DNA of 33,479 bases, taken from an uncultured Alphaproteobacteria bacterium. Its GTDB lineage: Bacteria > Pseudomonadota > Alphaproteobacteria > UBA7879 > VGCX01. The stretch lies in NCBI GenBank assembly GCA_913061155.1, contig CAJXSI010000013.1, forward strand, positions 1-33,479, given 5' to 3'. The first letter of the stretch is position 1; each line of letters starts with the position of its first letter. Under the pieces are notes generated by a model. The model did no database searches and was not told where the DNA came from. It was given only the letters and a program-made list of their open reading frames with translations. The translations under genes were made by a program, and so were the position numbers. Below are positions 27,039 to 33,479 of this stretch, in pieces.

Positions 27039-27989
27039 ATGACAACCCCTTATTTATCAATTGTCGTTCCCGTTTATAATGAAGAAGAAAGCTTGAAAGC
27101 CCTTTCAAAAAGACTGATGAAGGTTTTAAAAGACATCAAAAAACCTTTCGAAGTTATCTATACAAATGATGGCAGTTCCGATAAATCCATTGATATACTG
27201 AAAGAAATTCAACAACAACATCCCGAAGTTCGCATCATTGATTTTATGGGGAATTTTGGCCAACACATGGCCATCATGGCCGCCTTTGAAAATTGCCGTG
27301 GCGACGTTATTATTAACTTGGACGCCGACCTTCAAAACCCGCCCGAAGAAATCCCCAAACTTTTGGAAAAATTTGAACAAGGTCATGACGTTGTTGGAAG
27401 TTATCGTTTAAAGCGCAGTGATTTTTTCTTGCGCCACTGGGGCAGTCGCTTTGCCAACTGGGTGCGTGGCTTTATTACGGATGCCAAAATGCAAGACCAA
27501 GGCTGTATGTTTCGCGCCTATTCAAAACAAATTGTGGAACGTATTGTGGATGGCGGCGAAGGATCTACATTCATCCCCGTTCTTGCCTGGCGGTTGGCAA
27601 AAAACCCGGTTGAAGTTGGCTTGCGCCATGATGCCCGGGAAGAAGGCGATTCCAAATACAGTATCTATCACCTGATTCGTGTGGCCATTGACCTTGCGAC
27701 AAGTTTTTCATTGCTGCCGATTCAGTTCTTTACTTTTTTTGGGATGATTGTATCGACCTTAAGCTTTTTATTGGTTATGTACCTTGCCTTTCGCCGACTG
27801 TTTTTCGGGCCAGAGGTTGAAGGTGTTTTCACCCTTCTTGCCATTATCATTTTCTTAATCAGCGTTGCCATTATGGGCATCGGAATTATTGGGGAATATG
27901 TTGGCAGAACCTATCAACAGGTCTCTAGAAAACAACGATTTGTTATTCGCGAAATTATTGAAACTACAAAGAAAAAAGGAACGAAGTAA
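27039..27989 (+). CDS. arnC: Undecaprenyl-phosphate aminoarabinose (formamido) transferase ArnC
   Basis: A GT2 glycosyltransferase that loads the amino sugar onto undecaprenyl phosphate at the cytoplasmic face. The 316-residue protein has the nucleotide-sugar motif TNDGSSDKS, the metal-site segment LDADLQNPPEEIP (identical to the ArnC pattern I recall from E. coli) and two C-terminal membrane segments (about 228-252 and 263-288). In E. coli the substrate is the formylated sugar; no formyltransferase is encoded here. Its stop overlaps the next ATG by one base. Confidence 0.9.
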   Translation: MTTPYLSIVVPVYNEEESLKALSKRLMKVLKDIKKPFEVIYTNDGSSDKSIDILKEIQQQHPEVRIIDFMGNFGQHMAIMAAFENCRGDVIINLDADLQNPPEEIPKLLEKFEQGHDVVGSYRLKRSDFFLRHWGSRFANWVRGFITDAKMQDQGCMFRAYSKQIVERIVDGGEGSTFIPVLAWRLAKNPVEVGLRHDAREEGDSKYSIYHLIRVAIDLATSFSLLPIQFFTFFGMIVSTLSFLLVMYLAFRRLFFGPEVEGVFTLLAIIIFLISVAIMGIGIIGEYVGRTYQQVSRKQRFVIREIIETTKKKGTK

Positions 27990-29026
27990 TGTCCAAAAAA
28001 ATATTAATCTTAGGTGTTAACGGATTTATCGGAAACTGGCTGACAGAAACGATTTTGAAACGTACTGATTGGGAAGTGTTCGGAATGGACATGCAAGATA
28101 ATAAATTGGGGGCATGCCTGGGAAATCCGCGCTTTAAATTTTTCAAAGGGGATATTACCAAAGATAAAGAATGGATCGAAAACCATGTTCGTGAATGTGA
28201 TGTTGTTCTGCCATTGGTGGCCATTGCCAATCCAGCAATGTACGTCAAAGCCCCTTTGCGTGTTTTTGAACTGGATTTTGAGGCCAATCTGGATGTCGTT
28301 CGCCTGTGCGTTAAATATAACAAGCGGATTATTTTCCCCTCCACATCCGAAGTTTATGGGATGAGTCAAGATGAAAAATTTGACGAAGAAACGTCCAACC
28401 TTGTTCTTGGTCCAATTCACAAACAACGCTGGATTTATTCTTGTTCCAAGCAACTTTTGGACCGTGTTATTTATGCTTATGGCCTTCATAATGATTTGGA
28501 TTACACAATCTTTCGCCCGTTTAACTGGTTAGGCCCAAAAATGGATGATGTTTATGCTCCTAAAGTAGATAGCTCGCGTGCTGTTATTCAATTCATCAGC
28601 AATATTCTATACCAACGTCCGATTAAACTGGTTGATGGTGGAAAGCAACGCCGTTGTTTTACCTATATTCAAGATGGTATTGATGCTTTGATAAAAATCA
28701 TTGAGAACAAAGATGGGTCTGCCTCCCGCCGTATTTTTAACGTAGGAAATCCAAAAAATGACCACTCTATTAAAGAAGTTGTTGATATTTTGTTGGATGT
28801 GATGAAAGATTATCCGTCTCATAAGCATCTTGCTGAGGCTACTAAAGTGGAAATCATCGATGCTTCCAAGCATTTTGGGGAACATTACGAAGATGTGATT
28901 GCGCGCGTTCCGTCAATTGACAATGCAAAGAAACATCTTGACTGGAACCCCGAAGTTGACTTAAGAACAGCTTTGAAGAAAACATTGGATTATCACTTAA
29001 TTGATAACCCGCAAGAAATTAAATAA
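27989..29026 (+). CDS. arnA: UDP-glucuronic acid decarboxylase, ArnA C-terminal-domain homologue
   Basis: The 345-residue SDR-type protein matches only the dehydrogenase/decarboxylase half of ArnA, which oxidises and decarboxylates UDP-GlcA to UDP-4-keto-pentose. Seen are the NAD site GVNGFIGNWLTE, the DVVLPLVAIANP segment, PSTSEVYGM with the Ser-Glu pair, the YSCSK Tyr/Lys pair, FRPFNWLGP and GGKQRRCFT. The roughly 300-residue N-terminal formyltransferase domain of enterobacterial ArnA is absent, and the gene starts exactly at the domain boundary with its own ATG overlapping arnC. So this is a stand-alone decarboxylase, not a truncated pseudogene. Confidence 0.9.
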   Translation: MSKKILILGVNGFIGNWLTETILKRTDWEVFGMDMQDNKLGACLGNPRFKFFKGDITKDKEWIENHVRECDVVLPLVAIANPAMYVKAPLRVFELDFEANLDVVRLCVKYNKRIIFPSTSEVYGMSQDEKFDEETSNLVLGPIHKQRWIYSCSKQLLDRVIYAYGLHNDLDYTIFRPFNWLGPKMDDVYAPKVDSSRAVIQFISNILYQRPIKLVDGGKQRRCFTYIQDGIDALIKIIENKDGSASRRIFNVGNPKNDHSIKEVVDILLDVMKDYPSHKHLAEATKVEIIDASKHFGEHYEDVIARVPSIDNAKKHLDWNPEVDLRTALKKTLDYHLIDNPQEIK

Positions 29027-29059
29027 GAAACCATTTATCAACCTTAAAGGAACATAACC

Positions 29060-29977
29060 ATGGCTAAGTTAAAATTTATGAATAATATGTCACCTAAAAT
29101 CGCGGCTTATGTCGGGTGTGGCTCTTTGGCCATGGGGATGTTGATGTTTGGAATTGGGAATGCTTTGATCAAAAAAGTATCAGAAGACCTGCCCGTTATT
29201 GAAGTTGTTTTTATGCGCAGCCTGTTTTCTGTTTTATATATGTTTTTGTATTTAGTTTTAACAAAAAACCTGCATTGGCTGAAATCTCATAACCCCAAAC
29301 TTCAAATCACCCGCGGTGTTGTTGGTTTTTTTGGTCTTTATACTTTATTCTGGTCATTCTCGCTTCTTCCCCTTCCTGAGGCAACGGCCTTTACCTTTGC
29401 CAGCACCCCTTTTATCACAGCTTTATCTTATCCAATGCTGCGTGAACAAGTAGGATTGCCAAGGTGGGTTGCCGTTATTATTGGGTTTATTGGTGTTTTG
29501 ATTATTGCCCGCCCAACCGGGGATGTAACCATGATTGGGGCAACTGTTGCGATAACCTCTGCGGCGATTGAAAGCATGATTATGGTTTGGTCCCGTTTAC
29601 TTAAAAAAGATAAACCGATTACAAGTGTCTTTTATCACACGGCAATTATCACGCTTATTGCGGCGGTTATTCTGCCTTTCCAATGGCAAACTCCCAGTAT
29701 GGAAAATTTGCTTTTATTGGCAATTCTTGGGGCGGTAAGTTGCCTTGGCCATATTTTCATTGTTTATGCCTATAGCATTGCGCCAGCTGTTGTTGTGGCC
29801 CCCATGCTTTATACATTGATTATTTGGGGGGCTTTGTTTGGATATATTTTCTGGGGCGAAACATTAAGTACATCCTTGTTTTTTGGGGTGCCTCTTATTA
29901 TTGTCAGTGGTATGTATATTGTTCACCGCGAACGTATCCGCAAAGTGGAACATATTCAAGAAACAGAGCTGGGTTAA
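29060..29977 (+). CDS. EamA/DMT-family transporter, copy 1
   Basis: A 305-residue, roughly 10-segment membrane protein with two EamA halves (about 15-150 and 165-300). Conserved features include the GNALIKK opening of the first helix, RGVVGFFGLYTLFWSF, and GHIFIVYAYSIAPA in the second half. It ends with the basic tail VHRERIRK. The ribosome site AAGGA precedes ATG. DMT transporters move metabolites such as S-adenosylmethionine or amino acids; the substrate is unknown. It lies 33 bp after arnA, where enterobacteria place the small flippase genes arnE and arnF, so sugar-lipid translocation is a context-based possibility. Confidence 0.85.
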   Translation: MAKLKFMNNMSPKIAAYVGCGSLAMGMLMFGIGNALIKKVSEDLPVIEVVFMRSLFSVLYMFLYLVLTKNLHWLKSHNPKLQITRGVVGFFGLYTLFWSFSLLPLPEATAFTFASTPFITALSYPMLREQVGLPRWVAVIIGFIGVLIIARPTGDVTMIGATVAITSAAIESMIMVWSRLLKKDKPITSVFYHTAIITLIAAVILPFQWQTPSMENLLLLAILGAVSCLGHIFIVYAYSIAPAVVVAPMLYTLIIWGALFGYIFWGETLSTSLFFGVPLIIVSGMYIVHRERIRKVEHIQETELG

Positions 29978-30036
29978 AATCATTAAAATCCATCCCTATA
30001 AAGGATACAGTTTTAAACTTGTAAGAAAGCTTTAAC

Positions 30037-30939
30037 ATGACAACTAAGCAACGGAGCCATACGAAAACTGTATATCTTGGATGTTTTTGTATGATCCTGG
30101 GCATGTTTTTCTTTGGCATAACAAACGCTGTGGCAAAAGCCACAGCTAATGACCTACCTGCCAATGAACTGATTTTCTTTCGGGGCTTGATTTCATCTTT
30201 TTTAATGCTGGTTTATGCAAAATTTCGTAAATCTGAAAATTTATTAAAAGCACAAAACCCCAAGCAACAGGTTTGGCGGGGAACCCTTGGGTTTCTTCAG
30301 TTGATCTTTTTATACTGGTCTTTTGCCATTTTGCCGATGGCGGATGCCACGGCCATTTCATTTGCCACAACTTTGTTTGTTACGGCCCTTGCCTATCCTT
30401 TATTAAAAGAAGTTGTCGGCGCCCACCGTTGGGCCGCAACAATTATTGGGTTTTTAGGGGTTCTTTTTATTGCCAGCCCATCGGGATACTTGGGTCTTGA
30501 GGGGGCAACCTTTGCCATTTTAGCCGCCTTTCTTGAGGCTATGGTGATGATTTATGCCCGCCGATTTGGAAAAGACACCAAAGCCTTTACAACTGTTTTT
30601 TATTACACCATTACAACTTGTGTAATTGGGGGTGTTTTATGCCTTTTCTTTTGGGTGCCTCCCACATTAAATCAAATCTTATTAATGACCTTGCTTGGAT
30701 TTGCAGGCACAATGGGGCATATTTTTATTGCCATGTCCTATCGTTTTGCAGAGGCGGCTATTGTTGCCCCTATGTTCTATACCCTAATGATATGGGGTGT
30801 TATTTTCGGGGACATCTTTTTTGGCGAAAAACCGACTTTAGATGTGTTACTTGGATCTGGTTTAATCATTATTTGCGGGCTGTATATTGTTCATCGGGAA
30901 AGAAAATTACACCGAAAACATATTCCAGAATTACTTTAA
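30037..30939 (+). CDS. EamA/DMT-family transporter, copy 2
   Basis: The 300-residue protein is a paralogue of the preceding gene, with the same layout and shared segments (GMFFFGITNA, YWSFAILP, RWAATIIGFLGVLFIA, GHIFIAMSYRFAEAAIVAPMFYTLMIWG, IVHRER). The two have diverged well beyond a recent duplication, so they may form a heterodimer or handle different substrates. The 59-bp spacer and weak AAGAAAG ribosome site suggest co-transcription. It is the last gene before accB, which has its own promoter. Confidence 0.85.
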   Translation: MTTKQRSHTKTVYLGCFCMILGMFFFGITNAVAKATANDLPANELIFFRGLISSFLMLVYAKFRKSENLLKAQNPKQQVWRGTLGFLQLIFLYWSFAILPMADATAISFATTLFVTALAYPLLKEVVGAHRWAATIIGFLGVLFIASPSGYLGLEGATFAILAAFLEAMVMIYARRFGKDTKAFTTVFYYTITTCVIGGVLCLFFWVPPTLNQILLMTLLGFAGTMGHIFIAMSYRFAEAAIVAPMFYTLMIWGVIFGDIFFGEKPTLDVLLGSGLIIICGLYIVHRERKLHRKHIPELL

Positions 30940-30964
30940 TGAAAGTATTTTAATATTTGAAAGA

Positions 30965-30993
30965 TTGCAATTTTATTGAAATAACAGTATAAA
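30965..30993 (+). promoter_or_regulatory. Putative promoter for accBC
   Basis: -35 TTGCAA (30965-30970), 17-bp spacer and -10 TATAAA (30988-30993), 29 bp before ATG 31023. Good hexamers and spacing. Confidence 0.55.
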
Positions 30994-31022
30994 TTTGAAT
31001 GTAAAAGATAAAAGGAGCCGGC

Positions 31023-31502
31023 ATGAGTAAAGATGCAATATCAAAAAAAAGTGGAAACGCATCCTTAAAAATTGATACCGAAGCTGTTAAAAGCTTGGCA
31101 GATCTTTTTAAAGAAACAGACTTAAGCGAAATTGAATACGAAATTGATGGTTGCCGAATTAAGGTTGCCCGTAATATTACAGGGACAACACAATTCCAAA
31201 TGCCAATGGCAGCACCGGCAACAGCGCCTGTGGCTGAAGCACCCGTTAAATCAGATCCAGCAAATAATCCTGGTTCTGTTAAATCCCCTATGGTTGGGAC
31301 GGCTTATTCAGCAGCACAACCCGGGGCAGAACCATTTGTCAAAGTAGGATCCAAAGTTAAAGAAGGTGAAACAATTATGATTGTTGAAGCCATGAAAGTC
31401 ATGAACCAAATCCGCGCCCACAAATCAGGAACGGTTACGGAAATATTTATTCAAGATGGAACCCCCATTGAATACGATGACATCTTGATGATCATCGAAT
31501 AA
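31023..31502 (+). CDS. accB: Biotin carboxyl carrier protein of acetyl-CoA carboxylase
   Basis: AccB carries CO2 on biotin between the carboxylase (AccC) and the transferase in malonyl-CoA synthesis. The 159-residue protein has an N-terminal helical part, an Ala/Pro-rich linker (about 60-85) and a C-terminal biotinyl domain with EAMKVMNQI, where Lys125 is the biotin site. It starts with AAAGGAGC before ATG. accC follows after 41 bp, the usual pair. Confidence 0.97.
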   Translation: MSKDAISKKSGNASLKIDTEAVKSLADLFKETDLSEIEYEIDGCRIKVARNITGTTQFQMPMAAPATAPVAEAPVKSDPANNPGSVKSPMVGTAYSAAQPGAEPFVKVGSKVKEGETIMIVEAMKVMNQIRAHKSGTVTEIFIQDGTPIEYDDILMIIE

Positions 31503-31543
31503 AAACTTCAGACAATCCTATATAAATTATTTAGAGGTATCCT

Positions 31544-32884
31544 ATGTTTAAAAAAGTTTTGATTGCCAATCGTGGGGAAATTGCCCTTAGGATTCACCGG
31601 GCATGCCAGGATATGGGCATTAAAACTGTTGCTGTACACTCCAAAGCAGACGCTGACGCCATGCATGTACGTTTGGCAGACGAAGCTGTTTGCATTGGAC
31701 CTGCCTCGGCGACTGAAAGTTACTTAAACATTCAATCCATTCTTGCCGCTGCTGAAGTAACCGGGGCTGAAGCCATACATCCTGGCTATGGATTTTTGTC
31801 AGAAAATGCCACGTTTGCTCGTATTGTCGAAGAACATGGCATGGTGTTTATCGGTCCAAAACCTGATCACATTACGTTGATGGGGGATAAAATTACAGGA
31901 AAGAAAACCGTTGAAGAACTGGGCATTCCTGTTGTTCCAGGTTCAAATGGCGCTGTGGAAACGACCGAAGATGCCGTTAAAGCATCTAATTCTATGGGAT
32001 ATCCTGTTTTAATCAAAGCCACTGCTGGTGGGGGTGGAAAAGGGATGCACGTTGCCCACAATGATGCAGATGTCCGGGATAAATATATCCTTACCCGTAA
32101 CGAAGCCCGCGCAAATTTTGGAAATGACGAAGTTTTTATTGAAAAATTCCTTGGGCACCCGCGCCATATCGAGGTTCAAATCTTGGCAGATGACTATGGA
32201 AATGTCGTGCATCTTGGCGAACGTGACTGTTCTGTCCAACGTCGACACCAAAAAGTTTGGGAGGAAGCCCCATCCCCTGTTATTACAGAAAAACAACGTC
32301 ACGACATTGGTATGCGTTGTGCCAATGCCATGAAAAAATTGGGATATCGTGGCCTTGGAACAGTTGAATTCCTTTATGAAGATGGCCAATTCTTTTTTAT
32401 TGAAATGAATACACGTGTTCAAGTTGAACACCCCGTTACTGAAACGGTGACAGGGATTGACTTGGTTCGTGAACAAATACGTGTTGCAGCTGGGGAAGCC
32501 TTAAATGTAACCCAAGATGATATTAAAATTAATGGGCATGCCATAGAATGTCGTATTAATGCTGAAGACTCCGAAACCTTTATTCCTTCTCCTGGGAAAA
32601 TTGATTTCAATCACCCTCCAGGTGGCTATGGTGTTCGTGTTGATAGCGCCATTTATACTGGGTACAGAATTCCCCCACATTACGACAGCCTGATTGCAAA
32701 ACTTATTGTTTGGGGTCATGATCGTCATGAATGTATTATCCGCACCCGCAGGGCTTTGTCTGAATATATTATTTCGGGGGTTAATACAACAATCCCCCTA
32801 CATAAAAAGATCAGCCGTGATGAAAAAATGGTCAAGGGGGATTATACAATCCACTGGCTGGAACGTGAATTCTTGAAAAAATAA
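31544..32884 (+). CDS. accC: Biotin carboxylase subunit of acetyl-CoA carboxylase
   Basis: AccC carboxylates the biotin on AccB using ATP and bicarbonate. The 446-residue protein begins MFKKVLIANRGEIALRIHRA, the standard biotin carboxylase opening, then the ATP-grasp glycine loop ATAGGGGKGMHVA, the ERDCSVQRRHQKV segment, EMNTRVQVEHPVTE with metal-binding Glu and catalytic residues, and the C-terminal domain ending near DYTIHWLERE. Length is that of the single-function subunit. The transferase genes accA and accD are not in the window. Confidence 0.98.
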   Translation: MFKKVLIANRGEIALRIHRACQDMGIKTVAVHSKADADAMHVRLADEAVCIGPASATESYLNIQSILAAAEVTGAEAIHPGYGFLSENATFARIVEEHGMVFIGPKPDHITLMGDKITGKKTVEELGIPVVPGSNGAVETTEDAVKASNSMGYPVLIKATAGGGGKGMHVAHNDADVRDKYILTRNEARANFGNDEVFIEKFLGHPRHIEVQILADDYGNVVHLGERDCSVQRRHQKVWEEAPSPVITEKQRHDIGMRCANAMKKLGYRGLGTVEFLYEDGQFFFIEMNTRVQVEHPVTETVTGIDLVREQIRVAAGEALNVTQDDIKINGHAIECRINAEDSETFIPSPGKIDFNHPPGGYGVRVDSAIYTGYRIPPHYDSLIAKLIVWGHDRHECIIRTRRALSEYIISGVNTTIPLHKKISRDEKMVKGDYTIHWLEREFLKK

Positions 32885-32907
32885 CGGGCATAGACATTTA
32901 TTATATT

Positions 32908-32941
32908 TTCTCCTAAACTTAATATAGAGAGAATAGGAGAA
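32908..32941 (+). promoter_or_regulatory. Inverted repeat covering the ribosome-binding site of the 32948 gene
   Basis: TTCTCCTA (32908-32915) and TAGGAGAA (32934-32941) are perfect 8-bp complements with an 18-base loop. The right arm contains the AGGAG ribosome site of the following gene. As RNA it would hide the site; as DNA it could be an operator. A possible -35/-10 pair (TAGACA, TAAACT) would start transcription inside the loop and exclude the RNA hairpin. Confidence 0.4.
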
Positions 32942-32947
32942 TAATAG

Positions 32948-33412
32948 ATGGGATACTTAAAATATATAGTGCTTTGTTTTTGTTTTTTTAGTTTCAAGGC
33001 AGAGGCTGCTGCCGAAGATTCCGAAGCATTTTTACGTAAAATACAAAGACTTGTGTCGTCACCAAGTTCAGAAGAAATGCCTGAGGAAGAAGATGGGGAT
33101 GATGGAAACAGCATTGGATCTTCTTTTTTTGATTTTGATTCTGATTCTAGTACTGACAGAGGCAGCGACAAACCTAAGGGCCCCGATACCCCTGACAAAA
33201 TCCGTGATCGCCCTCATACCCCTGCCCCATGGACTGGTGTGTATTTAGATAGAGGAAGCCTTAATTCTTGCGCTGTCCCATGGACTGGTGCATGTTTAAA
33301 TAGAAGAGGCCTTAACCCTTGCCCTGCCCCATGGACTGGTGCATGTTTAAATAGAGGAGGCCTTAACCCTTGCTCTGCCGAATTATTTCGACCCATAAAT
33401 TCTTTTGATTGA
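32948..33412 (+). CDS. Exported acidic protein with three 17-residue PWTG repeats
   Basis: The 154-residue protein has a signal peptide (MGYLKYIVLCFCFFSFKAEA, cleavage near 20-22), a short helix, an acidic Ser/Asp/Glu-rich stretch (about 41-70: EEEDGDDG, DFDSDSSTD) and a charged Pro linker. Three tandem repeats fill residues 94-144. The first reads PWTGVYLDRGSLNSCAV, the second PWTGACLNRRGLNPCPA and the third PWTGACLNRGGLNPCSA. A ten-residue tail ends FRPINSFD. Cys appears once in the first repeat and twice in the other two, so disulfides or metal binding are possible after export. No family is recognised. AGGAG lies before ATG. Confidence 0.7.
   Translation: MGYLKYIVLCFCFFSFKAEAAAEDSEAFLRKIQRLVSSPSSEEMPEEEDGDDGNSIGSSFFDFDSDSSTDRGSDKPKGPDTPDKIRDRPHTPAPWTGVYLDRGSLNSCAVPWTGACLNRRGLNPCPAPWTGACLNRGGLNPCSAELFRPINSFD
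33227..33379 (+). repeat. Three tandem 51-bp in-frame coding repeats
   Basis: Units are 33227-33277, 33278-33328 and 33329-33379, each starting CCATGGACTGGTG. Units 2 and 3 are nearly identical and unit 1 is more diverged, so the array probably grew by a late duplication at its 3' side. Confidence 0.93.
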
Positions 33413-33479
33413 CCTAAGATCAGAATTGTAAGTTGTGGGTATGATATAAGTATAGGTAAGAGAGAAGATACCGCTCTGC

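Noticed and set aside
33227-33379. CRISPR-like array
   Set aside because: The 51-bp units are contiguous with no spacers and stay in frame inside a gene with a signal peptide and ribosome site.
33214-33396. Minus-strand open frame opposite the 17-residue repeats
   Set aside because: It is the antisense of the repeat array, and the plus-strand frame has the signal peptide and ribosome site.

Overview
The window comes from an AT-rich alphaproteobacterium. The order acpP-fabF-mltG, the mdh-sucC-sucD set, purC beside bolA and grxD, a DUF465 protein, a probable DUF2125 protein and a fused-type petABC operon all point there. Many small exported proteins without recognisable families, a degenerate purC and eroded palindromic repeats suggest a host-associated lineage of the Holosporales/Rickettsiales kind. 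That placement is inference; there is no rRNA or tRNA gene in the window to test it.

Layout. Positions 1-2475 (minus strand) carry two exported proteins: a coiled-coil protein and a very long lipoprotein that starts at TTG and runs off the left edge. A 55-residue DUF465 gene (2716-2883) with a terminator follows on the plus strand. Positions 3011-6106 are the cytochrome bc1 operon petABC with a lipoprotein gene attached. Positions 6271-8965 hold three unrelated exported proteins of unknown function, followed by an aromatic amino acid permease (9076-10290). On the minus strand come mltG (10316-11356), a 1.2 kb gene-free block of mosaic palindromic repeats, then fabF, acpP, a small unknown gene and trxA. 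The repeat block separates mltG from fabF.

From 15173 everything is on the plus strand. A tight run trxB-DUF2125-dut-mdh-sucC-sucD gives thioredoxin recycling, dUTP removal and two TCA steps. A second run, purC-like-bolA-grxD-lysS, joins Fe-S/redox proteins to lysyl-tRNA synthetase. Positions 23947-30939 form a lipid A aminoarabinose (Arn-like) cluster: arnT, arnB, arnC, the decarboxylase half of arnA, and two tandem EamA-type transporters. accB-accC (malonyl-CoA supply) follow. The window ends with an exported acidic protein carrying three 17-residue repeats.

Envelope biology is a common thread: fatty acid synthesis (acpP, fabF, accBC), peptidoglycan processing (mltG), lipid A modification (arn) and many exported proteins. 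The points most worth a second look are the incomplete arn pathway with EamA proteins where ArnE/ArnF are expected, the PurC homologue with altered conserved residues, the repeat mosaic inside the acpP-fabF-mltG neighbourhood, and inverted repeats covering the ribosome-binding sites of two exported-protein genes.
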